Origin: Escherichia sp. E1V33
GTDB taxonomy: Bacteria > Pseudomonadota > Gammaproteobacteria > Enterobacterales > Enterobacteriaceae
Assembly (NCBI RefSeq): GCF_004211955.1
Contig: NZ_RHJI01000003.1
Coordinates: 123,142 to 187,141 of the forward strand
DNA length: 64,000 nucleotides
Direction: 5' to 3'
Below the pieces are notes generated by a model. It was not told where the DNA came from, did no database searches, and was given only the letters and a program-made list of their open reading frames with translations. The position numbers and the translations under genes were made by a program. Below are positions 30,681 through 40,586 of the stretch, piece by piece (the first letter of the stretch is position 1; every line of letters begins with the position of its first letter).

Positions 30681-32040
30681 ATGTTGAAATCCCCCCTGTT
30701 CTGGAAAATGGCCACTTTATTTGGTGCAGTATTGCTGTTGTTAATTCCATTAATGTTGATTCGACAGGTAATTGTCGAACGAGCCGATTACCGTAGCGAT
30801 GTTGAAGATGCGATTCGTCAAAGCACCAGTGGACCGCAAAAATTAGTTGGACCGCTTATCGCTATTCCTGTGACCGAGCTTTATACGGTGCAGGAAGAGG
30901 ATAAAACCGTGGAGCGGAAACGAAGTTTTATCCATTTCTGGTTACCTGAGTCGTTGATGGTTGATGGTTGATGGCAATCAGAATGTGGAAGAACGCAAGA
31001 TTGGGATTTATACCGGTCAGGTCTGGCACAGCGATTTAACACTAAAAGCCGATTTCGATGTTTCGCGTCTTAGTGAACTCAACACGCCAAACATCACCTT
31101 AGGCAAGCCGTTTATTGTGATTAGCGTAGGCGATGCGCGCGGGATCGGCGTAGTGAAAGCGCCTGAACTTAACGGAACAGCGCTGACCATTGAGCCCGGA
31201 ACAGGGTTAGAGCAAGGCGGGCAGGGCGTGCATATTCCTTTACCCGAAGGGGACTGGCTGAAGCAGAACTTGAAGCTGAATATGGCGCTGAATTTAAGCG
31301 GTACTGGCGATTTGTCCGTGGTGCCGACGGGACGTAATAGCGAAATGACTTTAACCAGCAACTGGCCGCATCCCAGCTTTTTAGGTGATTTTTTGCCAGC
31401 GAAACGAGAAATAAGAGCATCCGGTTTTCAGGCGCAATGGCAAAGCAGTTGGTTTGCTAATAATCTCGGTGAGCGTTTTGCTTCAGGCAATGATACCGGC
31501 TGGGAAAACTTCCCGGCGTTTAGCGTCGCAGTGACGACGCCAGCCGATCAGTATCAATTAACGGACCGGGCGACTAAGTACGCCATTTTGCTGATTGCGC
31601 TGACTTTTATGGCCTTCTTTGTTTTTGAAACGCTCACCGCGCAACGTTTACACCCAATGCAATATTTGCTGGTGGGACTGTCACTGGTGATGTTTTATCT
31701 GCTCTTGCTGGCGCTTTCTGAACACACCGGTTTTACCGTGGCATGGATAATCGCCAGTCTGATTGGAGCGTTAATGAATGGTATTTACTTGCAGGCGGTA
31801 TTGAAAGGCTGGCGTAACAGCATGTTGTTTACATTCGCGCTGCTGTTGCTGGATGGTGTGATGTGGGGGCTACTGAGTTCTGCTGACAGTGCATTGTTGT
31901 TGGGGACGAGTGTGCTGGTGGTGGCGTTGGCAGGCATGATGTTTGTGACGCGGAATATCGACTGGTATGCGTTGTCACTGCCAAAAATGAAAGCCAGTAA
32001 AGAAGTTACAACGGACGATGAATTACGTATCTGGAAATAA
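30681..32040 (+). pseudogene. creD: Inner-membrane protein CreD, frameshifted by a 7-bp repeat
   Basis: CreD is a CreB-induced inner-membrane protein whose overexpression alters envelope properties and colicin E2 tolerance in E. coli. The N-terminal part (30681-30971) keeps the first membrane helix (about 10-30), then stops after SLMVDG. The rest lies in another frame from 30961 to 32040, with the periplasmic domain and the C-terminal membrane helices. The break is three tandem copies of GTTGATG at 30953-30973. Two copies restore an uninterrupted 450-residue protein, the normal length. The second part has its own ATG but no signal or binding site, so functional expression is unlikely. Confidence 0.9.
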
Positions 32041-32051
32041 GGTTGAAAAAT

Positions 32052-32082
32052 AAAAACGGCGCTAAAAAGCGCCGTTTTTTTT
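32052..32082. terminator. Bidirectional terminator between creD and arcA
   Basis: AAAAACGGCGC-TAAAAA-GCGCCGTTTTTT is a GC stem with A and T tracts on both sides (32052-32082). It can stop rightward creD and leftward arcA transcription. Confidence 0.9.
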
Positions 32083-32100
32083 GGACGGTGGTAAAGCCGA

Positions 32101-32817
32101 TTAATCTTCCAGATCACCGCAGAAGCGATAACCTTCACCGTGAATGGTGGCGATGATTTCCGGCGTATCCGGCGTAGATTCGAAGTGTTTACGAATACGA
32201 CGGATCGTCACGTCTACAGTACGGTCGTGCGGTTTCAGCTCACGGCCGGTCATTTTCTTCAGCAGTTCAGCACGAGACTGAATTTTGCCTGGATTTTCAC
32301 AGAAGTGAAGCATGGCGCGGAACTCGCTGCGCGGCAGTTTGTACTGCTCGCCATCAGGACCGATCAACGAACGGCTGTTGATGTCCAGTTCCCAACCATT
32401 GAACTTATAGCTTTCAACGCTACGACGTTCTTCGCTGACTGTACCCAGGTTCATGGTACGGGACAGCAGGTTGCGTGCACGGATGGTCAGTTCACGCGGG
32501 TTGAACGGTTTGGTGATGTAGTCATCTGCACCGATTTCGAGGCCGAGAATTTTATCGACTTCGTTGTCACGGCCAGTCAGGAACATCAACGCAACATTCG
32601 CCTGCTCGCGCAGTTCACGCGCTAACAGAAGACCGTTCTTACCCGGCAGATTGATATCCATGATCACCAGGTTGATGTCATATTCAGAGAGGATCTGATG
32701 CATTTCCGCGCCATCTGTCGCTTCGAAAACATCATAGCCTTCCGCTTCGAAAATACTTTTCAACGTGTTGCGTGTTACCAACTCGTCTTCAACGATAAGA
32801 ATGTGCGGGGTCTGCAT
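32101..32817 (-). CDS. arcA: Aerobic respiration control response regulator ArcA
   Basis: ArcA is the 238-residue global OmpR-class regulator phosphorylated by ArcB under low oxygen. It represses TCA-cycle and aerobic respiratory genes. Its receiver has Glu10-Asp11, phospho-acceptor Asp54 (VIMDINLPG) and Lys in ITKPFNP. The winged helix (about 135-235) includes [15 protein letters not shown]. It has a long leader opposite yjjY, with an FNR-type site upstream. Confidence 0.98.
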
Positions 32818-32912
32818 GTTTGCTACCTAAATTGCCAACTAAATCGAAACAGGAAGTACAAAAGTCCCTGACCTGCCTGATGCATGCTGCAAATTAACAT
32901 GATCGGCGTAAC

Positions 32913-33053
32913 ATGACTAAAGTACGTAATTGCGTTCTTGATGCACTTTCCATCAACGTCAACAACATCATTAGCTTGGTCGTGGGTACTTTCCCTCAGG
33001 ACCCGACAGTGTCAAAAACGGCTGTCATCCTAACCATTTTAACAGCAACATAA
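32913..33053 (+). CDS. yjjY: Small protein YjjY
   Basis: YjjY is a 46-residue ORF, MTKVRNC to LTAT, matching the small E. coli gene of that name as I recall it. It is mildly hydrophobic with no clear domain. It is divergent from arcA and lies opposite the arcA leader, so its conservation could reflect arcA control DNA rather than a protein. Function is unknown. Confidence 0.6.
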   Translation: MTKVRNCVLDALSINVNNIISLVVGTFPQDPTVSKTAVILTILTAT

Positions 33054-33094
33054 CAGGCTAAGACGTGCCGGACACCCAATAAAACTACGCTTCG

Positions 33095-33108
33095 TTGACA
33101 TATATCAA
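33095..33108 (-). promoter_or_regulatory. FNR-type box upstream of arcA
   Basis: TTGACATATATCAA matches the FNR consensus TTGAT-N4-ATCAA in 9 of 10 defined positions. It lies 278 bp before arcA. FNR activation of arcA in anaerobiosis is established in E. coli. The remainder of 33054-33452 is AT-rich and holds no visible gene. Confidence 0.6.
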
Positions 33109-33452
33109 GTTCAATTGTAGCACGTTAACAGTTTGATGAAATCATCGTATCTAAATGCTAGCTTTCGTCACATTATTTTAATAATACAACTAGTTGCCTT
33201 ATACAACTAATAAACGTGGTGAATCCAATTGTCGAGATTTATTTTTTATAAAATTATCCTAAGTAAACAGAAAGATATGTAGCAATTTTTAACAATTACA
33301 CCGTTAGTATAGTCAAGAAATAGTTTAGCTTTTTTTAAGTTAAGTGAAGGGCTTTTTCTGCGACTTACGTTACGAATTTGTAAATTCTCTCCGCGTAATA
33401 AGTTGACATTCATCACCCTGTTCGCGGTTATTTGATCAAGAAGAGTGGCAAC

Positions 33453-34139
33453 ATGCGTATAACGATTATTCTGGTGGCACCTGCCAGAGCAGAAAATATT
33501 GGTGCAGCGGCCCGGGCGATGAAAACAATGGGATTTAGCGAGCTGCGCATTGTCGATAGTCAGGCACACCTGGAGCCAGCTACCCGCTGGGTGGCGCATG
33601 GATCTGGTGATATTATTGATAATATTAAGGTTTTCTCAACGCTGGCTGAATCGCTACACGACGTTGATTTTACCGTTGCCACCACTGCGCGCAGTCGGGC
33701 GAAGTACCATTACTACGCCACGCCGATAGAGCTGGTGCCGCTACTGGAGGAAAAATCGACATGGATGAACCACGCGGCGCTGGTCTTTGGTCGCGAAGAT
33801 TCCGGCTTGACTAACGAAGAGTTGGCGCTTGCTGATGTCCTCACCGGCGTGCCAATGGTGGCGGATTATCCATCGCTGAATTTGGGGCAGGCGGTGATGG
33901 TTTATTGCTATCAATTAGCAACATTAATACAACAACCGGTGGAATCTGCCGCAACGGCGGACCCATTTCAACTGCAGGCATTACGTGAACGTGCCATGTC
34001 ATTGTTAACGACTCTGGCGGTGGCAGATGACACCAAACTGGTCGACTGGTTACAGCAACGCATTGGGCTGTTAGAGCAACGAGACACGGCCATGTTGCAT
34101 CGTTTGCTGCATGATATTGAAAAAAATATCACCAAATAA
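33453..34139 (+). CDS. yjtD: SpoU/TrmH-family RNA methyltransferase YjtD (LasT)
   Basis: YjtD is a 228-residue member of the SPOUT (TrmH/TrmJ-like) 2'-O-ribose methyltransferase family. The N-terminal ILVAPARAENIGAAARAMKTMG (about 5-26), LVFGREDSGLTNEEL (about 109-123) and the knot motif YPSLNLGQAVMVY are the three family motifs. The RNA target is not established. ATG 33453 follows AAGAGTGGCAAC; an upstream in-frame start is less likely. Confidence 0.92.
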   Translation: MRITIILVAPARAENIGAAARAMKTMGFSELRIVDSQAHLEPATRWVAHGSGDIIDNIKVFSTLAESLHDVDFTVATTARSRAKYHYYATPIELVPLLEEKSTWMNHAALVFGREDSGLTNEELALADVLTGVPMVADYPSLNLGQAVMVYCYQLATLIQQPVESAATADPFQLQALRERAMSLLTTLAVADDTKLVDWLQQRIGLLEQRDTAMLHRLLHDIEKNITK

Positions 34140-34273
34140 AAAACGACAAGGAAGGACGTTTTCAGATTTTTATTCTGACTGCAATGGGCAATATGTCTCT
34201 GTATGGATTAAAAAAAGAGCATCTGCCAGCACTCTATGAACTGGTAACCTGCCGTGAGCAAATTAAAATTTTA

Positions 34274-34309
34274 TTGACTTAGGTCACTAAATACTTTAAC
34301 CAATATAGG
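34274..34309 (+). promoter_or_regulatory. thr operon promoter
   Basis: A -10 TATAGG is at 34304-34309. The start is expected near 34311, as in K-12. Upstream is TTGACTTAGGTCAC (34274-34287); a standard -35 at 17-bp spacing is weak. It drives thrLABC. Confidence 0.65.
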
Positions 34310-34349
34310 CATAGCGCACAGACAGATAAAAATTACAGAGTACACAACA

Positions 34350-34418
<69 letters not shown>

Positions 34419-34435
34419 CGCGTACAGGAAACACA

Positions 34436-34472
34436 GAAAAAAGCCCGCACCTGACAGTGCGGGCTTTTTTTT
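34436..34472 (+). terminator. thr attenuator
   Basis: AAAAAAGCCCGCAC-CTGACA-GTGCGGGC followed by eight T. It is the transcription attenuator of thrABC. From memory K-12 has nine T, which would explain a thrL-thrA distance one base shorter here. Confidence 0.93.
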
Positions 34473-34498
34473 CGACCAAAGGTAACGAGGTAACAACC

Positions 34499-36961
34499 AT
34501 GCGAGTGTTGAAGTTCGGCGGTACATCAGTGGCAAATGCAGAACGTTTTCTGCGGGTTGCCGATATTCTGGAGAGCAATGCCAGGCAGGGGCAGGTGGCC
34601 ACCGTCCTCTCTGCCCCCGCCAAAATTACCAACCATCTGGTCGCAATGATTGAAAAAACCATTAGCGGTCAGGATGCTTTACCCAATATCAGTGATGCCG
34701 AACGTATTTTTGCCGAACTTCTGACGGGACTCGCCGCCGCCCAACCGGGATTTCCACTGGCGCAATTGAAAGCGTTCGTCGATCAAGAATTTGCCCAAAT
34801 CAAACATGTCCTGCATGGCATTAGCCTGTTGGGGCAATGTCCGGACAGCATCAACGCCGCGCTGATTTGCCGTGGTGAAAAAATGTCGATCGCCATTATG
34901 GCCGGTGTGCTGGAAGCGCGTGGTCACAACGTTACCGTTATTGATCCGGTCGAAAAACTGCTGGCAATCGGTCATTACCTCGAATCTACCGTCGATATTG
35001 CTGAGTCCACCCGCCGTATTGCGGCAAGTCGCATTCCGGCTGATCACATGGTGCTGATGGCTGGTTTCACTGCGGGTAACGAAAAAGGCGAACTGGTGGT
35101 GCTGGGACGTAACGGTTCCGACTACTCCGCCGCGGTACTGGCCGCCTGTTTACGCGCCGATTGTTGCGAGATCTGGACGGACGTCGACGGTGTCTATACC
35201 TGCGACCCGCGTCAGGTGCCCGATGCGAGGCTGTTGAAGTCGATGTCCTACCAGGAAGCGATGGAGCTTTCCTACTTCGGCGCTAAAGTTCTTCACCCCC
35301 GCACCATTACCCCCATCGCCCAGTTCCAGATCCCTTGCCTGATTAAAAATACCGGAAATCCTCAAGCACCAGGTACGCTCATTGGTGCCAGCCGTGATGA
35401 AGATGAATTACCGGTCAAGGGCATTTCCAATCTGAACAACATGGCAATGTTCAGCGTTTCTGGTCCGGGGATGAAAGGGATGGTCGGCATGGCGGCGCGT
35501 GTCTTTGCGGCAATGTCACGCGCCCGCATTTCAGTGGTGCTGATTACGCAATCATCTTCCGAATACAGTATCAGTTTCTGCGTTCCACAAAGCGACTGTG
35601 CGCGAGCTGAACGGGCAATGCAGGAAGAGTTCTATCTTGAACTGAAAGAAGGCTTACTGGAGCCACTGGCAGTGACAGAACGGCTGGCCATTATCTCGGT
35701 GGTAGGCGATGGTATGCGCACCTTGCGTGGGATCTCGGCGAAATTCTTTGCTGCGCTGGCCCGCGCCAATATCAACATTGTCGCCATTGCTCAGGGATCT
35801 TCTGAACGCTCAATCTCTGTCGTGGTAAATAACGATGATGCGACCACTGGCGTGCGCGTTACCCACCAGATGCTGTTCAATACCGATCAGGTTATCGAAG
35901 TGTTTGTGATTGGCGTTGGTGGCGTTGGCGGCGCGCTGCTGGAGCAACTGAAGCGCCAGCAAAGCTGGCTGAAGAACAAACATATCGATCTTCGCGTTTG
36001 CGGCGTTGCTAACTCGAAGGCGCTACTCACCAATGTGCATGGCCTTAACCTGGAAAACTGGCAGGAAGAACTGGCGCAAGCCAAAGAGCCGTTTAATCTC
36101 GGGCGCTTAATTCGCCTGGTGAAAGAATATCATTTGTTGAATCCGGTGATTGTCGATTGCACTTCCAGCCAGGCGGTGGCGGATCAATATGCCGATTTCC
36201 TGCGAGAAGGTTTCCACGTGGTGACGCCGAACAAAAAGGCCAACACCTCGTCGATGGATTACTACCATCAGCTGCGTTACGCGGCGGAAAAATCACGGCG
36301 TAAATTCCTCTATGACACCAACGTTGGTGCGGGATTACCGGTCATTGAGAACCTGCAAAACCTGCTTAACGCTGGCGACGAACTGATGAAATTCTCCGGC
36401 ATTCTTTCTGGTTCGCTTTCTTTCATCTTCGGTAAGTTAGACGAAGGGATGAGCTTCTCCGAGGCCACCACGCTGGCAAGGGAAATGGGCTATACCGAAC
36501 CGGACCCGCGTGATGATCTTTCTGGTATGGATGTGGCGCGCAAGCTGTTGATTCTTGCTCGTGAAACGGGGCGTGCCCTGGAGCTGGCGGATATCGAAAT
36601 CGAATCTGTGCTGCCCGCAGAGTTTAACGCGGAAGGTGATGTTGCGACTTTTATGGTGAACCTGTCACAACTCGACGATCTCTTTGCCGCACGCGTGGCG
36701 AAGGCCCGTGATGAAGGTAAAGTTTTGCGCTATGTTGGCAATATTGATGAAGATGGCGTCTGCCGCGTGAAGATTGCTGAAGTGAATGGCAACGATCCGC
36801 TGTTCAAAGTGAAAAACGGCGAAAACGCCCTGGCCTTCTATAGCCACTATTATCAGCCACTGCCGCTGGTTCTGCGCGGATACGGCGCGGGTAATGACGT
36901 TACGGCTGCCGGTGTCTTTGCCGATCTGCTACGTACCCTCTCATGGAAGTTAGGAGTCTAA
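34499..36961 (+). CDS. thrA: Bifunctional aspartokinase I/homoserine dehydrogenase I
   Basis: ThrA has 820 residues. The N-terminal aspartokinase (about 1-250, [13 protein letters not shown] at 4-16) phosphorylates aspartate. A central ACT regulatory region (about 315-460) binds threonine for feedback inhibition. The C-terminal homoserine dehydrogenase (about 465-820) has the NAD(P) fingerprint [17 protein letters not shown] and [14 protein letters not shown] 34499 follows AACGAGGTAACAACC. Confidence 0.98.
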   Translation: MRVLKFGGTSVANAERFLRVADILESNARQGQVATVLSAPAKITNHLVAMIEKTISGQDALPNISDAERIFAELLTGLAAAQPGFPLAQLKAFVDQEFAQIKHVLHGISLLGQCPDSINAALICRGEKMSIAIMAGVLEARGHNVTVIDPVEKLLAIGHYLESTVDIAESTRRIAASRIPADHMVLMAGFTAGNEKGELVVLGRNGSDYSAAVLAACLRADCCEIWTDVDGVYTCDPRQVPDARLLKSMSYQEAMELSYFGAKVLHPRTITPIAQFQIPCLIKNTGNPQAPGTLIGASRDEDELPVKGISNLNNMAMFSVSGPGMKGMVGMAARVFAAMSRARISVVLITQSSSEYSISFCVPQSDCARAERAMQEEFYLELKEGLLEPLAVTERLAIISVVGDGMRTLRGISAKFFAALARANINIVAIAQGSSERSISVVVNNDDATTGVRVTHQMLFNTDQVIEVFVIGVGGVGGALLEQLKRQQSWLKNKHIDLRVCGVANSKALLTNVHGLNLENWQEELAQAKEPFNLGRLIRLVKEYHLLNPVIVDCTSSQAVADQYADFLREGFHVVTPNKKANTSSMDYYHQLRYAAEKSRRKFLYDTNVGAGLPVIENLQNLLNAGDELMKFSGILSGSLSFIFGKLDEGMSFSEATTLAREMGYTEPDPRDDLSGMDVARKLLILARETGRALELADIEIESVLPAEFNAEGDVATFMVNLSQLDDLFAARVAKARDEGKVLRYVGNIDEDGVCRVKIAEVNGNDPLFKVKNGENALAFYSHYYQPLPLVLRGYGAGNDVTAAGVFADLLRTLSWKLGV

Positions 36962-36962
36962 A

Positions 36963-37895
36963 ATGGTTAAGGTTTATGCTCCGGCTTCTAGTGCCAATAT
37001 GAGCGTCGGGTTTGATGTGCTCGGGGCGGCGGTGGCGCCTGTTGATGGTTCCTTGTTGGGAGATGTAGTAACGGTTGAGGCGGCAGAGACATTCAGTCTC
37101 AACAATCTTGGACGGTTTGCAGGCAAGCTACCGTCAGAACCGCAGGAAAACATCGTTTATCAGTGCTGGGAGCGTTTTTGCCAGGAAGTGAGTAAGCAAA
37201 TTCCGGTGGCGATGACCCTGGAAAAGAATATGCCGATCGGTTCTGGCTTAGGTTCCAGCGCCTGTTCGGTAGTTGCAGCGCTGGTGGCGATGAATGAACA
37301 CTGCGGTAAGCCGCTCAATGATACTCGCCTGCTGGCCTTGATGGGCGAACTGGAAGGGCGTATCTCCGGCAGCATTCATTACGACAACGTGGCACCGTGC
37401 TTTCTTGGCGGCATGCAGTTGATGATCGAAGAAAACGGCATCATCAGCCAGCAAGTGCCAGGGTTTGATGAGTGGTTATGGGTGTTGGCGTATCCGGGGA
37501 TTAAAGTCTCGACGGCAGAAGCGCGGGCTATTTTACCGGCGCAATATCGCCGCCAGGATTGCATTGCTCATGGGCGACATCTGGCGGGCTTCATTCACGC
37601 CTGCTATTCCCGCCAGCCTGAGCTTGCTGCGAAGCTGATGAAAGATGTTATCGCTGAACCCTACCGCGAACGATTACTGCCTGGCTTCCGGCAGGCGCGG
37701 CAGGCGGTCGCGGAAATCGGCGCGGTAGCGAGCGGTATCTCCGGCTCCGGGCCGACCTTGTTCGCGCTGTGCGATAAACTGGATACCGCCCAGCGCGTTG
37801 CCGACTGGTTAGGTAAGAATTACCTGCAAAATCAGGAAGGTTTTGTTCATATTTGCCGGCTGGATACGGCGGGCGCACGAGTACTGGAAAACTAA
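36963..37895 (+). CDS. thrB: Homoserine kinase ThrB
   Basis: ThrB phosphorylates L-homoserine with ATP to O-phosphohomoserine. It is a 310-residue GHMP kinase with the ATP loop [10 protein letters not shown] (91-100), the N-terminal [11 protein letters not shown] motif and the C-terminal [13 protein letters not shown] motif. It begins one base after the thrA stop and ends directly before thrC, so translation is coupled. Confidence 0.98.
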   Translation: MVKVYAPASSANMSVGFDVLGAAVAPVDGSLLGDVVTVEAAETFSLNNLGRFAGKLPSEPQENIVYQCWERFCQEVSKQIPVAMTLEKNMPIGSGLGSSACSVVAALVAMNEHCGKPLNDTRLLALMGELEGRISGSIHYDNVAPCFLGGMQLMIEENGIISQQVPGFDEWLWVLAYPGIKVSTAEARAILPAQYRRQDCIAHGRHLAGFIHACYSRQPELAAKLMKDVIAEPYRERLLPGFRQARQAVAEIGAVASGISGSGPTLFALCDKLDTAQRVADWLGKNYLQNQEGFVHICRLDTAGARVLEN

Positions 37896-39182
37896 ATGAA
37901 ACTCTACAATCTGAAAGATCACAACGAGCAGGTCAGTTTTGCGCAAGCCGTAACGCAGGGATTGGGCAAAAATCAGGGGTTGTTTTTCCCTCATGAGTTA
38001 CCGGAATTCAGCCTGACCGAAATTGACGAGATGCTGAAACTGGATTTCGTCACTCGCAGCGCGAAGATCCTCTCGGCGTTTATTGGTGATGAGATCCCAC
38101 AGGAAGTACTGGAAGAGCGCGTGCGTGCGGCATTTGCTTTCCCGGCTCCGGTTGCCAAAGTTGAAAATGACGTCGGTTGTCTGGAGTTGTTCCACGGGCC
38201 AACGCTGGCATTTAAAGATTTCGGCGGTCGCTTTATGGCGCAAATGCTGACCCATATTGCGGGCGATAAGCCAGTGACTATTCTGACTGCGACTTCCGGC
38301 GATACCGGAGCGGCAGTGGCTCACGCTTTCTACGGCTTACCGAACGTTAAAGTGGTCATTCTTTACCCGCACGGCAAAATCAGTCCACTGCAAGAAAAAC
38401 TGTTCTGTACGCTGGGGGGCAATATTGAAACTGTTGCCATTGACGGCGATTTCGATGCCTGCCAGGCGCTGGTGAAGCAGGCGTTTGATGATGAAGAACT
38501 GAAAGCGACGCTGGGGCTGAACTCTGCTAACTCTATTAACATCAGCCGTTTGCTGGCGCAAATTTGCTACTACTTTGAAGCTGTGGCGCAGTTGCCGCAG
38601 GAAGCGCGCAACCAGTTGGTTGTTTCGGTGCCGAGCGGAAACTTCGGCGATTTGACGGCAGGATTGCTGGCGAAATCACTCGGTCTACCGGTGAAGCGTT
38701 TTATCGCTGCCACTAACGTCAACGATACGGTGCCGCGTTTCCTGCACGACGGGCAGTGGTCACCTAAAGCGACTCAGGCGACATTATCCAATGCGATGGA
38801 TGTCAGCCAGCCAAACAACTGGCCGCGTGTGGAAGAGTTGTTCCGCCGCAAAATCTGGCAACTGAAAGAGCTGGGTTATGCGGCGGTGGATGATGAAACC
38901 ACGCAACAGACAATGCGTGAGTTAAAAGAGCTGGGCTATACCTCGGAACCGCACGCTGCCGTAGCTTATCGTGCGCTGCGTGACCAGTTGCATCCAGGAG
39001 AATATGGCCTGTTCCTCGGCACCGCGCACCCGGCGAAGTTTAAAGAGAGCGTGGAGGTGATTCTTGGTGAAACGCTGGAACTGCCAAAAGAGCTGGCAGA
39101 ACGTGCTGATTTGCCCTTACTTTCACATAGTCTGCCTGCCGATTTTGCTGCGCTGCGCAAACTCATGATGAATCATAATTAA
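37896..39182 (+). CDS. thrC: Threonine synthase ThrC
   Basis: ThrC converts O-phosphohomoserine to threonine with pyridoxal phosphate. It has 428 residues. The PLP lysine is Lys107 in LAFKDFGGRF, and the phosphate-binding SVPSGNFGDLTAG follows. It starts at the base after the thrB stop. Confidence 0.98.
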   Translation: MKLYNLKDHNEQVSFAQAVTQGLGKNQGLFFPHELPEFSLTEIDEMLKLDFVTRSAKILSAFIGDEIPQEVLEERVRAAFAFPAPVAKVENDVGCLELFHGPTLAFKDFGGRFMAQMLTHIAGDKPVTILTATSGDTGAAVAHAFYGLPNVKVVILYPHGKISPLQEKLFCTLGGNIETVAIDGDFDACQALVKQAFDDEELKATLGLNSANSINISRLLAQICYYFEAVAQLPQEARNQLVVSVPSGNFGDLTAGLLAKSLGLPVKRFIAATNVNDTVPRFLHDGQWSPKATQATLSNAMDVSQPNNWPRVEELFRRKIWQLKELGYAAVDDETTQQTMRELKELGYTSEPHAAVAYRALRDQLHPGEYGLFLGTAHPAKFKESVEVILGETLELPKELAERADLPLLSHSLPADFAALRKLMMNHN

Positions 39183-39205
39183 TATCCATTAAATTCCGAC
39201 AAAAT

Positions 39206-39239
39206 AGCCGGGTTTGCGTTTATGCAGCTCGGCTTTTTT
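39206..39239 (+). terminator. thr operon terminator
   Basis: The stem AGCCGGG / CTCGGCT (one G-U pair; 39206-39212 and 39228-39234) is followed by a T6 run. Confidence 0.8.
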
Positions 39240-39387
39240 GTGGAGAAAATATGAGAAAAATCGACAGAAAAAAAGGAGAAATTTTCAATAAATGCGGTGA
39301 CTTAGATTGGATAATGACAACGAGGATTCTTTTACCGTAAGCTCCTTATATCGGCCCATAACTGGCAATGATGATAAGGAGTCACCT

Positions 39388-39702
39388 GTGAAAAAGATGC
39401 AATCTCTCTTACTCGCATTTTCCCTGGTTCTGGTTGCTCCTATGGCAGCGCAGGCTGAGGAAATAATGCTGGTGCCATCAGTAAAATTACAGATTGGCGA
39501 TCGTGATTATCGCGGTTTCTACTGGGATGGCGGTTATTGGCGTGACCACGACTGGTGGCACAGAAATTATGAATGGCGAGGCAATCGCTGGCACCCATAC
39601 GGACTGCAGCCGCACTATAATAATCATCGCGATTATCGTGACGATCATCGTCATGATCACCGGGATGATCATCATCCGGGGCCAGGCAGACATCACCGCT
39701 AA
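39388..39702 (+). CDS. yaaX: Small exported protein YaaX, His/Asp/Arg-rich tail
   Basis: YaaX is a 104-residue exported protein. GTG 39388 follows AAGGAGTCACCT. A signal peptide ends at AQA-EEI (after about 23). The middle [19 protein letters not shown] is aromatic and Gly-rich, as in the YXWDGXXW family of stress-linked periplasmic proteins. The last 30 residues are almost only His, Asp, Arg and Tyr ([17 protein letters not shown]) and look able to bind metal. In K-12, from memory, this tail is Pro/His/Lys-rich, so it is diverged. Function is unknown. Confidence 0.82.
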   Translation: MKKMQSLLLAFSLVLVAPMAAQAEEIMLVPSVKLQIGDRDYRGFYWDGGYWRDHDWWHRNYEWRGNRWHPYGLQPHYNNHRDYRDDHRHDHRDDHHPGPGRHHR

Positions 39703-39706
39703 ATAT

Positions 39707-39731
39707 AAATGCCGGATGACCTCCGGCATTT
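39707..39731. terminator. Terminator hairpin between yaaX and yaaA
   Basis: AAATGCCGGA-TGACC-TCCGGCATTT is a 10-bp perfect stem between two convergent genes. It can serve either direction but has short T-tracts. Confidence 0.7.
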
Positions 39732-39740
39732 ACCACAAAC

Positions 39741-40517
39741 TTAACGCAGTTCGTAGCGTTTAAATACCAGTTCGCCATTGCTGGAAGAGGCTTCATCGAA
39801 GAAATAACCTTCACTATTAAAACCTGTCAGCTGCTCTGGTTTGGTCAGGCGATTTTTAATGATAAACCGACTCATCAGGCCACGCGCTTTTTTAGCATGG
39901 AAGCTGATGACCTTAAACTTGCCGTTCTTCTCATCGAGGAATACTGGCTTGATTATCTCGGCATTTAATTTCTTCGGCTTCACTGATTTAAAATACTCAT
40001 CTGACGCCAGGTTAATCACTACCTGATCGCCTTGTGCTTCGAGCGCTTCGTTCAGCTTGTTGGTGATCACATCCCCCCAGAATTGGTACAGGTCTTTACC
40101 CCGCGCATTCTCAAGACGGATCCCCATCTCCAGACGGTATGGTTGCATTAAATCGAGCGGGCGTAATACACCGTATAAACCGGAAAGCATACGTAAATGC
40201 TGCTGGGCAAAAGCGAAATCTTCTTCACTAAAGGTTTCGGCTTGCAAGCCGGTATAGACATCGCCTTTAAATGCCAGAATGGCCTGTCGGGCATTCTCTG
40301 GCGTAAAGTCAGGCTGCCAGTCATGAAAGCGGGTAGCGTTGAGATCGGCCAGCTTGTCACTGATTTTCATCAGCTTGCCAATCTGCGGTGCCGTTAGTTT
40401 TCGCGCTTCATGGATAAGCTGTTGGGAGTTGTCTAACAGCTCCGGCAGCGTGTAGCGCGTGGTGGCCAAAGGGCTTTGATAATCAAGTGTTTTAGCAGGT
40501 GAAATCAGAATCAACAT
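39741..40517 (-). CDS. yaaA: Peroxide stress resistance protein YaaA (UPF0246)
   Basis: YaaA is a 258-residue UPF0246 protein. In E. coli it is part of the OxyR regulon and limits free iron and Fenton damage during peroxide stress. Conserved segments [11 protein letters not shown] (3-13), [21 protein letters not shown] and the C-terminal RFIIKNRL are present. The fold is DNA-binding-like, but the biochemical activity is not settled. It is transcribed away from yaaJ, in the same direction. Confidence 0.93.
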   Translation of the reverse strand: MLILISPAKTLDYQSPLATTRYTLPELLDNSQQLIHEARKLTAPQIGKLMKISDKLADLNATRFHDWQPDFTPENARQAILAFKGDVYTGLQAETFSEEDFAFAQQHLRMLSGLYGVLRPLDLMQPYRLEMGIRLENARGKDLYQFWGDVITNKLNEALEAQGDQVVINLASDEYFKSVKPKKLNAEIIKPVFLDEKNGKFKVISFHAKKARGLMSRFIIKNRLTKPEQLTGFNSEGYFFDEASSSNGELVFKRYELR

Positions 40518-40586
40518 ATCCAGTCCTTGCAGGAAATTTACTGCGACTGTAGCAAAAAAAGGGGATGAGTTGATCGATAGTTGTGA

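Noticed and set aside
30961-32040. Second part of creD as an independent gene
   Set aside because: Its ATG is created by the 7-bp duplication, it has no ribosome binding site or first membrane helix, and it is explained as a frameshifted creD.
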